Below, one piece after another: positions 1 through 11,800 of a stretch of DNA of 64,000 nucleotides. The position numbers and the translations under genes are program-made. The stretch is taken from positions 6,433,192 to 6,497,191 of the forward strand of contig WARS01000014.1 in the NCBI GenBank assembly GCA_008933995.1, read 5' to 3'. Origin of the DNA: Datnioides undecimradiatus (taxonomy: Eukaryota; Chordata; Actinopteri; Lobotiformes; Datnioididae). Every line of letters starts with the position of its first letter. Within the stretch, counting starts at the first letter, position 1. The notes under the pieces are model-generated. The model ran no database searches. It was not told where the DNA came from and saw only the letters and a program-made list of their open reading frames with translations.

Positions 1-2106
1 AATAATGAATTCATTAATTTAAAAAAATCAATACATCCATTAATAAAGAAATGCTCCCCAGCAGAGTAGCACGCTTTTATTAGTGAGGCTGCATTTCAGG
101 TCGTTACTGATACACTGCTGCTCTTCTCCTCATCTCCACTGCTCATCCTGTCCACCTGCCCTGTCTCTGACACTGTCAAGTTGTCAACCAGCACATGCCC
201 TTTGCTGGCTGCACGCTTCTCCTGCTGCCTTCCTGACCACACTTATCAGCCATCACTGAGGAGGTATCTGTCCACATCGTGGTTCTTAAGCAGCGGGACT
301 CTCCGGAGCTGAGCTTTGGCTCCAATCTGTCAGTGCATCCCCGGTCCTCCCACCTCTGCTTAAGCATGAACGCTGCCTTTTATCCTGCCCTCCGACACTC
401 AGCCTTCACCAGATTCTGCTTCACCTGACAGCTTCAGTCAGAAGCCTTCCCACCACATCAGCGCTGCCCCGCTCCCATATGGAGGAGACCAAGCTGCTCT
501 TTCTTCCTGGAAAATCATTCCCTTTGCAAAGTCTCTCCAGCTCCACTGACAACAACACGCTGACTCTCTCTGCCCACAACCTTAGCGTGTTTCAGCACAA
601 CCAGCTGTCATGCGAGGCACATATGACATGACTGTAATTCCTTACTGGCTCTGCTCCCAAAATACTCTCATCAGCATGACACATCATCCAAGTGTGACAA
701 CGCACCATGTTTGCACCCTTTCCAAATTCTGCCATCCGAACCCGTTTGCGGTTGTAGGCTGAAAAACTTAGCACCTATTTCGAAATGTTCCTCGCACTTT
801 TCTTTAACGTGATTATTCTGGGCTCGCAGGAATACAGTCAGGGCATTTTTGGCTCCAACGCTTGCACCTCTTATGATCGGCCAGGTGAAATATTAATAAT
901 AAAAGCAAACTGAAACTTTTTTTTGGCTGTTTTATTCATTTGAGGTCTTCCCAGAGTCGAGGAGGCAACTTCAGATTGCTTCTGTTGTCGGGCTAACAGC
1001 GCCCAACCTAAAGATTATCAATTTACGACTACATGAAACAGAAAAAAGAGGGTTTTTTTTTTATATAAACAACATCACATTTCATCATGTAACATGTTTT
1101 GGAATCATTTTGTCATGTGATAAACCAAATAATCATTCAGAGCTACTTTCACAAGCAAATAACAAAAAGAAAAAAACATGGAATAAATATTTTTCAGTAT
1201 TGATGTGGCTCTGACATTCCTGCCATTCAGTGATCCAGTTCAGATGTGTATTGTCTCCAAAAGGGAGAAAGTTGATTTACAGTAGTCGGCAAAATCAACA
1301 CGAAGCACGAGAGGAGAACAGTTTCAACAAACAACCAAAGGAAAACGTTAGATGGTCGTTAGTTACTGCAGACCGGCATTCATAATAAAGTATTGCTGAG
1401 CAGTTACGACAAGGTTAAGTGCAAACTGACAGCATTAATTACACTTGGAGCAAATGAAAATTGAATCCTCTTGCTCTTTATCCTGGGGGGGGGGGCATGT
1501 AACTCCCCTCTGGGCAGAGGTACAGATGGGCGGTGTACGGTGGTTGAGTGATTAGATAACATAGTGTGCCGTCCAGTTGAGGCAGCTGTCTCTGTCGCTA
1601 TCTAATAACAGCACACTAATAATAATAACTAACAATAATCACAAAATGCCCAATGAGTCATTTATATTTAACAAAATTATATCAAGTTAAGCTTTACACA
1701 CAACTAGATTTTAGTAAACTTCAGTATCATCAATGAAAAACTTCTGCAGTCAGGTACTACATGGAAGAGTCTTCTACCTTAGATTCACTTAAGGGTCTAA
1801 GTATTCATTATTAAAAACCTGACTATAGCATCTGTGACCAGTTTTTCATGATTTACGTCCTCAGTTGGAGCAGACGGGCTTGGGGAGCTGACAACCACAG
1901 ATCAGACAGGGAAGAATTGGGGAAATATATTGGATCTGAATAGTTAAGTCACAACAGTAGGTTTAATTACAGCTCACTTCAACATGCCAATCAAACACAA
2001 CGGCTTTAAACAGGCTGCTGTAATGAGTAGGATGACAAGTGGTGGACGGACCTGATGGGTGAGCTCTCATATGAGTCTTCATCCACACACCTGAGTGACA
2101 TCTTAC
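1..2106 (-). other. pigg: pigg intron 2 (partial), no exon recognised
   Basis: This stretch follows the splice donor of pigg exon 2 and runs off the window. I looked for the next pigg coding block (the segment after the conserved PRIK residues) and did not find it, so intron 2 is at least 2.1 kb. It holds a G-run near 1486-1495 and AT-rich sequence. Short open frames around 176-774 resemble no family I know. Confidence 0.6.
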
Positions 2107-2312
2107 CTTGATCCTGGGCATGGTGACTGTCGGAGGTCTTGCTTTGGCCACGAAGCTGTTGGACGAGCCTCTTTCCACCAGATGTCTGGTGTAGGGCATG
2201 TACATGCGACCATTGGGTCCAAAGACAAAGTCCTCCCGGAGGGCATCCACTAACATTATGACCACCCTCCTGAAGAGGGGCTGGGGGATGCGTGAGGAGT
2301 TGGGAGAGCTTC
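2107..2312 (-). CDS. pigg: pigg coding exon 2
   Basis: 206 bases, acceptor ACAG just upstream at 2316-2313, donor GTAAGA at 2106-2101. It encodes residues 52-120 with the LVDALRED and PTVTMPR motifs and ends in phase 0 after PRIK. Confidence 0.93.
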
Positions 2313-2580
2313 CTGTAATTAAAGCATATATTTCAGGAGTTTTAACAGATTACAGTCAGCCGTGCAGGCACACGCTCGCCTGAAAACGCAGGTGAGTCTG
2401 AGAGGCAGTAGATGCTGGGAACTCACCTGTCAGCGGCTCTGCTGGGAGATCTGACAGTTTGCTCTTGGATGAGAGTGAAGACTTGACAGGCAGGGGGAAA
2501 AATCCCCGAAGGAAGAGGGCAACGCCAATCACTTCAGATATTAAAATGAACGAGGCAAAAACAGACGAGCGTACTTTCAT
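2107..2580 (-). CDS. pigg: pigg, GPI ethanolamine phosphate transferase 2, N-terminal part (exons 1-2)
   Basis: PIGG is the catalytic ER-membrane enzyme that, with PIGF, adds ethanolamine phosphate to the second mannose of GPI anchors. Two coding exons (2427-2580 and 2107-2312) join in phase 1 to give residues 1-120. Residues about 7-28 form a hydrophobic signal-anchor ending LFLRGFFP, typical of the family. Residues 68-80 (VVIMLVDALREDF) are the start of the alkaline-phosphatase-like phosphodiesterase fold, with metal-binding Asp74. Residues 111-120 (PPTVTMPRIK) hold the conserved Thr-rich segment that contains the nucleophile region. The start ATG at 2580-2578 is chosen because it directly precedes the membrane anchor. 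The remaining catalytic and membrane-spanning parts lie beyond base 1. From memory the order of motifs matches human PIGG closely; PIGO and PIGN differ in these motifs. Confidence 0.93.
2427..2580 (-). CDS. pigg: pigg coding exon 1
   Basis: 154 coding bases: residues 1-51 plus the first base of codon 52. It starts with ATG and ends at a GTGAGT donor (2426-2421). It encodes the signal-anchor and a Ser/Lys-rich linker. Confidence 0.92.
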
Positions 2581-5500
2581 CTTGCTGGCTGACGGACACT
2601 TTAAGGGACGAGTAAGTTAGGAGGACAACTTGCTAGCTAGCAACCGACATGACGCGTCCCACAGTTTTACCAAAACAGGGGAGAAAATAGGAAGCTATAA
2701 GAACCCATTTCACATGAACGCACCATAAAACAACGTATTACAACGAAATATATCTTGGTGTTTAATAAATAGCCTCTCTATTATATATTTCTGATTGTAA
2801 TTGAGAGTAAAAACACTATTACCACTTAGCGATGTAGCTATTCGCAGCAGCTTCCGCGTTCATAAGATGACACTACGGATATTGCGCAGGATCAAACACG
2901 ACGAATACGCCTTTTGCCCCCACAGCGGTATGCTTGCCTCGGCTATTATTAGTACAACATTTGGCACATGTAAAATGCATATGCATCTTTAATGACCTCA
3001 AAGAACCATGTGTGGTATATTTTAAAAAAAAAAGAATAAGTATTATTTTTAATTACAGGCAGGAGTTTGGCCACTCTTATGTTCTCCTGAATTACCTCTA
3101 AGAAGTGGTCCTGTGGGAGTTGTTAACTTTGTTTGGTATTGGTGTAATTTCTGCACAGAGGTATAAAAACACAATACAATTCTGCTATTCTAATTACATT
3201 CTTAAATTGTCTATGAGCAATAAAATATAATAATTGGCAACAGATAAACGGGCATTGAAATCAGGACTAAATATCTGCAATGAAACACAGCGTGAGTGCT
3301 AATGTCCAGTTAAAGTTATTAGTACTTATCTGTACTTATACTTATCAGTTCATGCAGGTACTGGCAGTGTAGAGCAGTAAAGGAAGGGATTTTAAATCCT
3401 GCTGCAGCTTTCTTCTTCTAAATGGAGCAAACATTTTTTTTTTATTAGCATCAGCCTTGCAATGTAGTTAAGATGTGTGTTTTTGTGTATAGCACAAGAC
3501 AACAAAGGAAATATAGAAAAATAAGAAATTTAAAAATATAAAGTTTAATTAAAGCAGATTCTAACTGCAATAAAAGGCCCAGTCTACACTCCTGTATAAA
3601 CAGTAAAACAACACTCTCAGTCACAGTCCACTCAGGGCATGTGTACTTTTACCTGTAACCTGAAGTTACACTCACTTATCTTCTGTTTCTTTTTGGACTT
3701 GGTACCAATTAATAACAGCCAGTTGTAGGGCCTTTATATCTGCCTGGAGTTTGAATATTTCTAGTTAAATATCATTATCATATAGGGAGATTATAGAGGG
3801 CAAATGTTCCTAAAACAGACCCCTGAGGAACCCCTTTACTAATCCACAAGAAACCAAATGGTTATTGAATTTAATCAGAAGGGACTGAACTCTGTAAGAC
3901 TGGAGTTTAATCAACAGGATCACCTAAATCTAACGTGTAACGAAACATTTAATAATCTTAAACTCAAGGCTCCATACTGGCTCGTGAAACCAAGCTGAGT
4001 CACATCTGAATGTTTGTGAAGTCACTGAAATGTCAAACTGTCAAAAATAGCTGGAAAGAAGCTGATAGGAAAATACCAAGTGTCCGCTGGTTTTAACAGT
4101 TTATTCTCTTTCTGTTAATTTTATTAGTCATGGCAAAACGTGTTTGACTGTAAACCTTTAGCAGCACAAATGAACGTGATATATAATCTGATAGAAACAT
4201 GAATGAAGCAGCCTTTTTTCATATTCAGTTTGACTTGACATACTGTAGCAGGTGATGCACGCGTGTGATAAATAACTTTAATTCTGTCTGAATATCAGGT
4301 TGCATGTAGGTTTGCAGGGACTGAGCAACGTGTGTCATTATTACATCTGTTCTTTTCCTGCTGTAACAGGAAACACCAAAATGGCTGCAGTGAAAAAGGT
4401 GTAACGTTTATCTGACAGTCGACGCTCTTCAAGGGTTTTTGCTGAAATACTCGAATTCACTGCACACTGTTTAAGTGCAGCTTGTCCAAATATGCACTAC
4501 TCTCATTCCTCTCATGTCAGCTAAATGCCAATTAGTCCCTTACATCAGATATGCTTTAGTTTGCCAAGTACAAAGCGCGGCACATAGGGGCAATGAGATA
4601 TTTTCATGGGGCCACTGTAACTGCTGGGTAGAAGGTAAGCGGGCTGTCTGTAGTTTACATGATTTAAACCTGACATTTATGGAACCAGTGGCTGCTCAGG
4701 TCTGATTGGAAGCTGGCTCGGGATGGAAATCATGTCTTTTTTTGCTCGTATGTGTGTTTGAAGTGCTGCTGCCATCTACTGGGAACGCTGCTTGAAGGAC
4801 AGGCTTTGAGGTTCGATACGCTACAAATATAGCTGACACATAATATAATAAGATTTCTAATTTCTGTTAATCCCTTTGGAGGTCCAATGTCAAAGTCAGT
4901 GACTGATGGGAATGTGGGAAGCCCTACACCGTCCTGCAGCGCAGTAGTGTGTGGATGTTCTGAACTCACTAAAGTTCATTAGTTTAAATTTACATTGCAT
5001 GAACATCACAATTGGATGTTGCAATAATGAAAAGTGCATTTTTTGAGTCTGATTCAGGATCAGCTCATATGGAAACAAAAGATCAAAAACAACTGAGCAT
5101 ATCCAGAACACACAATAAACAACAATGCTGTCCCTGCACTGGAACTCGAGGCCTGAATCTTTGTCCCTGTTGGCGCAGCACGCAGGCATGTTCTTCTCCC
5201 TTTGTATTCAGAACTTAGAGGTATATTTATTGTTGTATCAGGAGCTGCTTCTTCTGAGATTCACAGTTTAACAAACACGCCAGTTTTTACCTTCTCTCTT
5301 CATTTAAACACCCGTGGCTAAACACTGGTTAATCAGTTATTAGGAGGAAATGACCTAAATGATGAACAAATTATGACATTTGACAAATTTGTGACTGACT
5401 GATGAACGCAAACACATTCGATGATGTATTATACATTTTAGAATATAACTATAAATATTATATTTTAAGCATGCTTTGATTGTAAACATATAATCTTTAA

Positions 5501-5592
5501 ATTCCTCCCCAGACTAATTGTCTAAAGAGGACGTAACGACGCATTCTGTGGAAATCAGCACAGTTAGAGCACTTTGCAGCAACAATGACCAC
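2581..5592. other. pigg-guf1 intergenic region, including pigg 5' flank
   Basis: This spacer lies between the pigg start and the guf1 polyadenylation signal. Bases 2581-2960 are richer in CpG than the surroundings and should hold the pigg promoter and leader; I cannot fix the transcription start. The rest is AT-rich and non-coding. It contains one strong CTCF-like motif (listed separately). The short open frames on both strands between 4475 and 5220 match no protein family I know. Confidence 0.5.
4767..4782 (-). promoter_or_regulatory. candidate CTCF-binding core
   Basis: Read on the minus strand, this is CCAGTAGATGGCAGCA, an exact match to a common vertebrate CTCF core form. It lies in the pigg-guf1 spacer, where an insulator between unrelated genes would be plausible. 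It is a sequence match only; occupancy is unknown. Confidence 0.5.
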
Positions 5593-5598
5593 TTTATT
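5593..5598 (-). terminator. guf1: guf1 polyadenylation signal AATAAA
   Basis: The minus strand reads AATAAA about 85 bases after the guf1 stop codon, giving a very short 3' UTR. It is the first canonical signal after the stop. Confidence 0.55.
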
Positions 5599-5680
5599 TA
5601 AAGCTAATCTAGCAGGACCTTTCAGGACCTGTTGCATGTGATAATGTTATCATTATGTTATATTACAATAATCTTAGAGT

Positions 5681-5815
5681 CTATTTATCTTTCCTCTTCA
5701 AAACGTTAATAAAGGCGTCTTTGGGAACCTCCACACTGCCGATAAGCCGCATCTTCTTTTTACCCTCTGCCTGTTTCTTCAGTAGCTTCATCTTCCGCGT
5801 GATGTCGCCTCCGTA
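5681..5815 (-). CDS. guf1: guf1 coding exon 17 and stop
   Basis: 135 bases including TAG. It encodes [20 protein letters not shown] to [15 protein letters not shown], the basic C terminus characteristic of LepA/GUF1. Confidence 0.96.
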   Translation of the reverse strand, partial: YGGDITRKMKLLKKQAEGKKKMRLIGSVEVPKDAFINVLKRKDK

Positions 5816-8800
5816 CTACCGACACAAGAACAGGCAGTCTGTATTTGTTCGCAGTATGTTTGTGGATTCAACCAGTCTGAAGAACAAGTAAGACAAACTT
5901 TTACTTACACATTTAGCGAGAACATTTTTCCTGTACGGCTTAATCCTGAAAGAGTAAATGTTGTCATGAAACGTTTTTAAGTGAATCAATTCTATGTGCA
6001 CATCATACCACTCTAACAAAGTATTTAGTTGATCGCCGTCATACTTACGTCTCCCTTGCAATGACCTTACTGCCGATAGCAGCCTGAATGGCGATCTCAA
6101 ACATCTGCCTCGGTATGGAGTCTTTGAGTCTCTCGCACATGGCTTTGCCTGCACTGTGTGCACGTTCTCTGTGATGAAAACACACCAATCAGGGCGCAAA
6201 CAAAAAAAAAAACAGATAACGATAATAAGGAGATGATAATGATGTTTACATATGCCGTCCCCAGTACATACAGGCAGCTCTTACAGAAGTCACTAACAAG
6301 CTGCATCATCTGTCCAAGTTACATCCACACAGCTTTTTTAAATTTAAAATCGTGACCTTTAATCAGGACGTCCTCATCAAAATAATCAGTGTAGTATTCC
6401 AAACACATAATCTTTAAAGTCATAGTAAATATTAAACTGTGTTTCCTCGTATAATCAAAATGTTTGGGTTAAAAATACCTCAGGTGACAGGGAAAATCAC
6501 AAATCTGCAACATTTCCTAAAAGAATAGTTCGACACTGGAGAAAACCTCAGGACTTCACATGAGCAGAGTCACGGCACACTCGTGTTTGTACATTAAATA
6601 TGAAGCTGCAGCTGGGAGACCCTAGCTTAGCATAAGACTGAAACATCAAGCCTTACTCAGTCCAAAGTCCAAAATCTGTTACGTTAACAGTTTTATTTTG
6701 TTTAATCCAAAAAACAATTTGTGGTTTAATGGGAAGTTACATGCAGAAACTGTTTCTCTGCAGTAACTTAAGCTTAACAGGTGCACAGCCTGGCTAAAGG
6801 TTCCCTCCTGCTTACAGTATCGAGGGATTACGAGGGATCTGTGATGCTGTGCACAAACACAGAATCTGTAGGCAACCGTGCAAGATGTTGCTTTTGGAAG
6901 TGATCTGGTCTCTGTTTGTAGTTTCAGCAGTATTGATCTGTAACGTTTGAGCCGGTACACAGCAGGTCTGTTGTAATGAACTGGCCAAAAATGCTATCTT
7001 GGAAACTACCGGCGATAATCTGATGATGATTTAGCTTTTTATTAACTGTTTTTTAAAAAAAAAATGTATAAGCATATGAAATAATCCTGTCACAGATGAT
7101 GTTTTTCAACACCAACTCCATTCTTGTGTCACATGTTCAGTTATCAGAGTGCAAACAATAACAGGAACAAGCGCAGAGGAGGAACTCTTGTGGGAATGTG
7201 GGAACCCCTGAAGTATTGGCAGGAAAATAAAAAGTCTTTTTCCCAAAATGTCAAACTGCTCCTTTAATGTGAGGTTTAACATGAACGACAAGCTGCTTTA
7301 GATGAACCCTCTGTCTCTGACACATGTGAATGGATTCTCCATTTGACAGAGCATCTTTGTCTCACCTACGTCCGGTCGGTTGTGAAAAGGTATTCTGCTC
7401 TCTGATTGGTGCGTTGCCTTTAAAGAATAACGGACTGAAATTACGCTCGGCTCGGCTCCAAGGCTTACAGTGTAAATGTTCGGAGAGTAGCCATCGCTGG
7501 TGAAGCAGAGCGCCCTTCAATTACCAAAGTCTGCGCCGGCTTTGGTAGGAAGTGCGTTAAACACAGATCTGCTGTGCGTCATCACTTTTCACCTGTGAAG
7601 TTACTCGACTGTCCTCGTCACAAATGGAAGGAAGTCCTTGTCGGCAGTGTAAAGTCATGGTAATAGATAATGTTAACACCGGCTGCCAAGAGGCCAGTCT
7701 TTAATGTTATCCCGGATGCTGAATACATTTCATGCTCCATAGGCTCAGAGGGAATTACTTCAGTAATGAAGGACCACATAACCTTGAAATTATGTAAACC
7801 CGTAAAAATCAGCCAATAGCTCTCTGTGACGGAGACAATAATAATGAAACTACAGGAGACTGCTGTGACAAAGACAATAAGATGATCCTCCGAGTTACAC
7901 ATCCAGAGGCAAGCTAGAGAGAAATTAAATCAGCTGACATGCTTTAGCTGAATCTGACAATCTGAGGAACACACTGTACCTGTGGACAATCGTGGTGAGC
8001 TCTTCCACGGGTCGCCCGTTCAGCAGGATGTCCATCTTTATCAAATCAGCAGCCTGGTAGCCTGCGTTCTCGTAGTCAAAGCTACAGAGGGAGCACCACG
8101 GAGAGAAAGGTGAAGCAGCGTTACATCAAAGACGTCTGAGCAACAGCGTTAAACGTCAGAATCAAGGGAAGCTGCGCCGGCTTTCCCGGTTTTCATTTAC
8201 TGGATGCATTATTATTTTCCCTGGGTATTTCATTTATGATTTCATACACCATCTGAACCACCTGTCTGGAATGATACAGCAACAGATTTTGCATTGCATT
8301 TACAGACACGGCGTTTCAGCCTTACCTCGCATACCCAGAGGACAGAGATTTGAGGAGATCATAGAAATCCACAACGATTTCATTCAACGGGAAGAGATAC
8401 TTCATCATGACGCGATGGTCGTCTATGTACACCATGTTCTTCTGGATGGCCCTGCGGTTCTGAAGGGGCACAACAGTACGATATGAGGAAGGCACGAAGG
8501 GCTGCCATAGTGGCCTGATTAATCAGTAACAGGGGAACGCTTGGAGCCCTGAACATGTCATGCCGCATCAGAAATAAAACCCTTTTTTTCATCCACTTCG
8601 TTTTTTTCCAAGTGATGTTTTCTTTTTGGCTCCAGACCAATTTGGAAAGAGTAAAAAGCAAAGGCGCACTCTTTGAGAGAGTGTCTCCTGTCAAACCACA
8701 TTTTCCAACTCAGAATCGGGCCGACTCTCGAGTGCAGAGACACGTCGCCACTTTCTGGCTACAACAAAACGCCTACCATTTAAATAAGATACACACGTGA

Positions 8801-11800
8801 ACCCCATATGAACGCATTGGGGCTACATAGATGGACAACAGTTGCATGGACAACAGTTTTCCAGGCTTCTCTTACCAAGCAGAGACTCATGATCTTGCCG
8901 GTGTAAGTGTCTGGAGCGAGGATGGTCCCCAGCACCATCGGCTCCAAGTACTCCGACACCACCGATCTGTCCGGGAACTGAGCGGGGTTCACGATGGTTA
9001 TCTCCTCGCTGCCGTGCTCCTGCGAGGAGAACAGACAAGATATTGACAATCTGAACCTCCAAAATAAAACCTCGGTTAAAGTGACACTCCACAAAAAAAA
9101 AGTTTTTTAAGACTCTGTGACTCTAATACATCTGTTTGACTGTGTATATTCCATTTCTAGGCTTTCAAAGACTTAAATCGTGCACAGTTGTCATAAAAGC
9201 AATCATTTGAAGTCTTTCCATACACTAAGTTGCTGTGTAGTGGGAGAGAGAAGGCTGCTTCAGAGGAGACTCAGCTTGTGTTTATCATGGATTCAAATTG
9301 GCTCTGATTCTCGTCTCTGCAGCGGGACATTCTGATCGTCCTCTCTCAGGTATTTCCCATCAAACATCTCCCATATGTCATCTTTGAGGAAGGCGCGCCA
9401 GCAACATCGCAGAGCCTCAATTTATCTTTCAGTTCCACGTCAGTACGAACTTCCTTTTTGCTGAAATTACAGAACGGGTCCAGGCGAGGAAATATATATA
9501 CGAGCAGGAAACGGCTCTTACCTTGATGAGTTTGGCTGAGGAGAGGACGGCCTTGTAGGGCACGGTGGGCGCCGTCACTATAACGGAGGCATTGTATTCC
9601 TGCTCCAGCCTCTGATTGAACACCTCCATATGGAGAAGACCCAGGAAGCCAAGTCTGCAGGGGAACAGGCAGGTTCACAGGTCCACTCAAGTTTAATAAT
9701 TGATATTCATGCTTTTAATTACAAAGAGCCGCTTTGGAAAGAGTTCAGCAGTGAGTAAGATTCATTGCTGTTACAGAGCAGTTTCACAGCCATCCAAATG
9801 ATCTAAATCACTGCAGCTAAGAGGCAAATTTACACCATCTGGACTCGCATGACCCCCGATGGTAAATAAACTCCTGCTTGGCTGTCTATTTGGGCAACAC
9901 AAGGAAAGCTGTTTATTACCCAATCAGTCATATCACATGATGTCCAAGTTTGTGTTGAAACGGGTGAGAAAGAAGACGCATCCTGCCACATTCAGTAACT
10001 TTTCCGCGACGATTAATTACTTGAAAATCCATCGCGGCTCCCGAGGCAGGTCTAAACTTTTCCGCGCGCTGCTCGCTGTCCAGACTTTTTCCACCCCCCC
10101 ACCACTTGGTGCTCTTCAAGCTATTTTTCATTCTAATTCAAGCAGTCGCTCCTCACCTCCAGCCTGCTCCCAGGGCCAGACTGCTGTCTCTCTGCACTGT
10201 GACACTCGAGTCGTTCAGGGTCAGTCTCTCGATGGCGCTGCGAAGGCCCTGGTACTCTGACTGGTCCATCGGATACATGCCTGAGGGACGGAAAAACAAA
10301 AGACGAGAGTGCACGTCGGGACTCAAACGGGACTCTTTTCACTTACTTGGAAAGCTCTGACTGCACTTACTGTACTAGCAAGTCAGACGTGCACTGAAGG
10401 GGTTTTATCTTTGACTACGTGTCCAGACGTACTGGAATACTCCAGTCCTCTGTTATGCACTCACTTATGCAGAATGGTATCCTCAGATATTACAGCTTTG
10501 TCTGACTGCAAGCAGCAGAGCACTTCCTACCAGCGAAGACCATGGCTTTGGCGGGTTTGAACCCCGGAAGAGCTTCCACCGGCCGTTCCTGGAGGTAGAG
10601 CGTGTCCCCAATCTGAGCCTCCTTCACGTCCTTCATCCCTGCTATTATGTAGCCCACTTGGCCTGCAAACCTGCAAACAATGAATGACAAGATGTATAAT
10701 ATTTTACATGTCTGATGCAATATGACATAATTTACATAAACCTCTTAATTGTAATCTTGCACATTAAAAACTCTTGTTTCATTTTATTGAGTAATTTGTT
10801 TAAACGCAATCATTGCTCAACTAAAGGAGTGACACTGAGCTCATGACTGCACCTATGTATTCATATATTACTGTTATTATATATAATTATACATTTACTG
10901 TATAGAAAGACACATTACAGACAAAGCATCAGCTGGTTTTCTCTGTTAGTGGACGTTGTTTAATCTAAACAATATTAGTAAATGGTGGGAATTCCAATCT
11001 AAATGTAGTCTTGCTAATGTAAAGATTCATTTTGTCAGCACCGGAAAGACCGACAAAGCAACCAATCATCACAGCTATGAAGCTGGAATCAGCACGTACA
11101 GCCTCTGTGTCGGCTGCTCATCTGGCCGGAGGAGCCCCAGCTCGTTGACCTCGTAGGTCTTGCCGAGATGTGCCGACACGATCCTGTCCCCTTTCCTGAC
11201 CCGACCCCCGAACACAGCGATGTTTGCCACCACTCCTCTATAGTGGTCGAAATTGGAGTCAAACACTAGGGCTTTGAATGGGTCGTCGGTGTTTGCCACG
11301 GGCCTGAGAACACAAGGGTGGGGGTGGGAGCTTTGCCTCTATGAATCAAAGACGCTTCATGTCAATAATGATGCGAAATGAACCGTCTTACGGTGGAATC
11401 CTGTCCACAACCGCCTGGAGCACCTTCTCAACATTTGTTCCGAGTTTTGCTGAAATCTGAAAAAGATGAGGCCACAAATGAAGAGACGTTTCTAAAATAC
11501 CCGGTGCTGAAAACTAAAAATGCAGTTTACATTCACTCCAGCTCACCCTGATGCATTCTTCACGTGGAATATCAAACACCTTTTCAATCTGTGACTCCAC
11601 CCTCTCTGGATCAGCATTTTTCAAATCAATCTGAAAAAAAAAAAAAATTCAAATGAGGAAAATATTTAAAATAATAATGAGTAATTTAAACGAGCGGGTC
11701 TCAGTTCACCTTGTTGATGACGGGGATGATCGCCAGCTGAGCCTCAAAAGCCAGGTAGAAGTTGGCCACCGTCTGCGCTTGAACCCCCTGCAGAAGACGA

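Noticed and set aside
9859..10260. 133-codon plus-strand frame antisense to guf1 exon 10
   Set aside because: It is antisense to conserved coding sequence and intron; no independent evidence.
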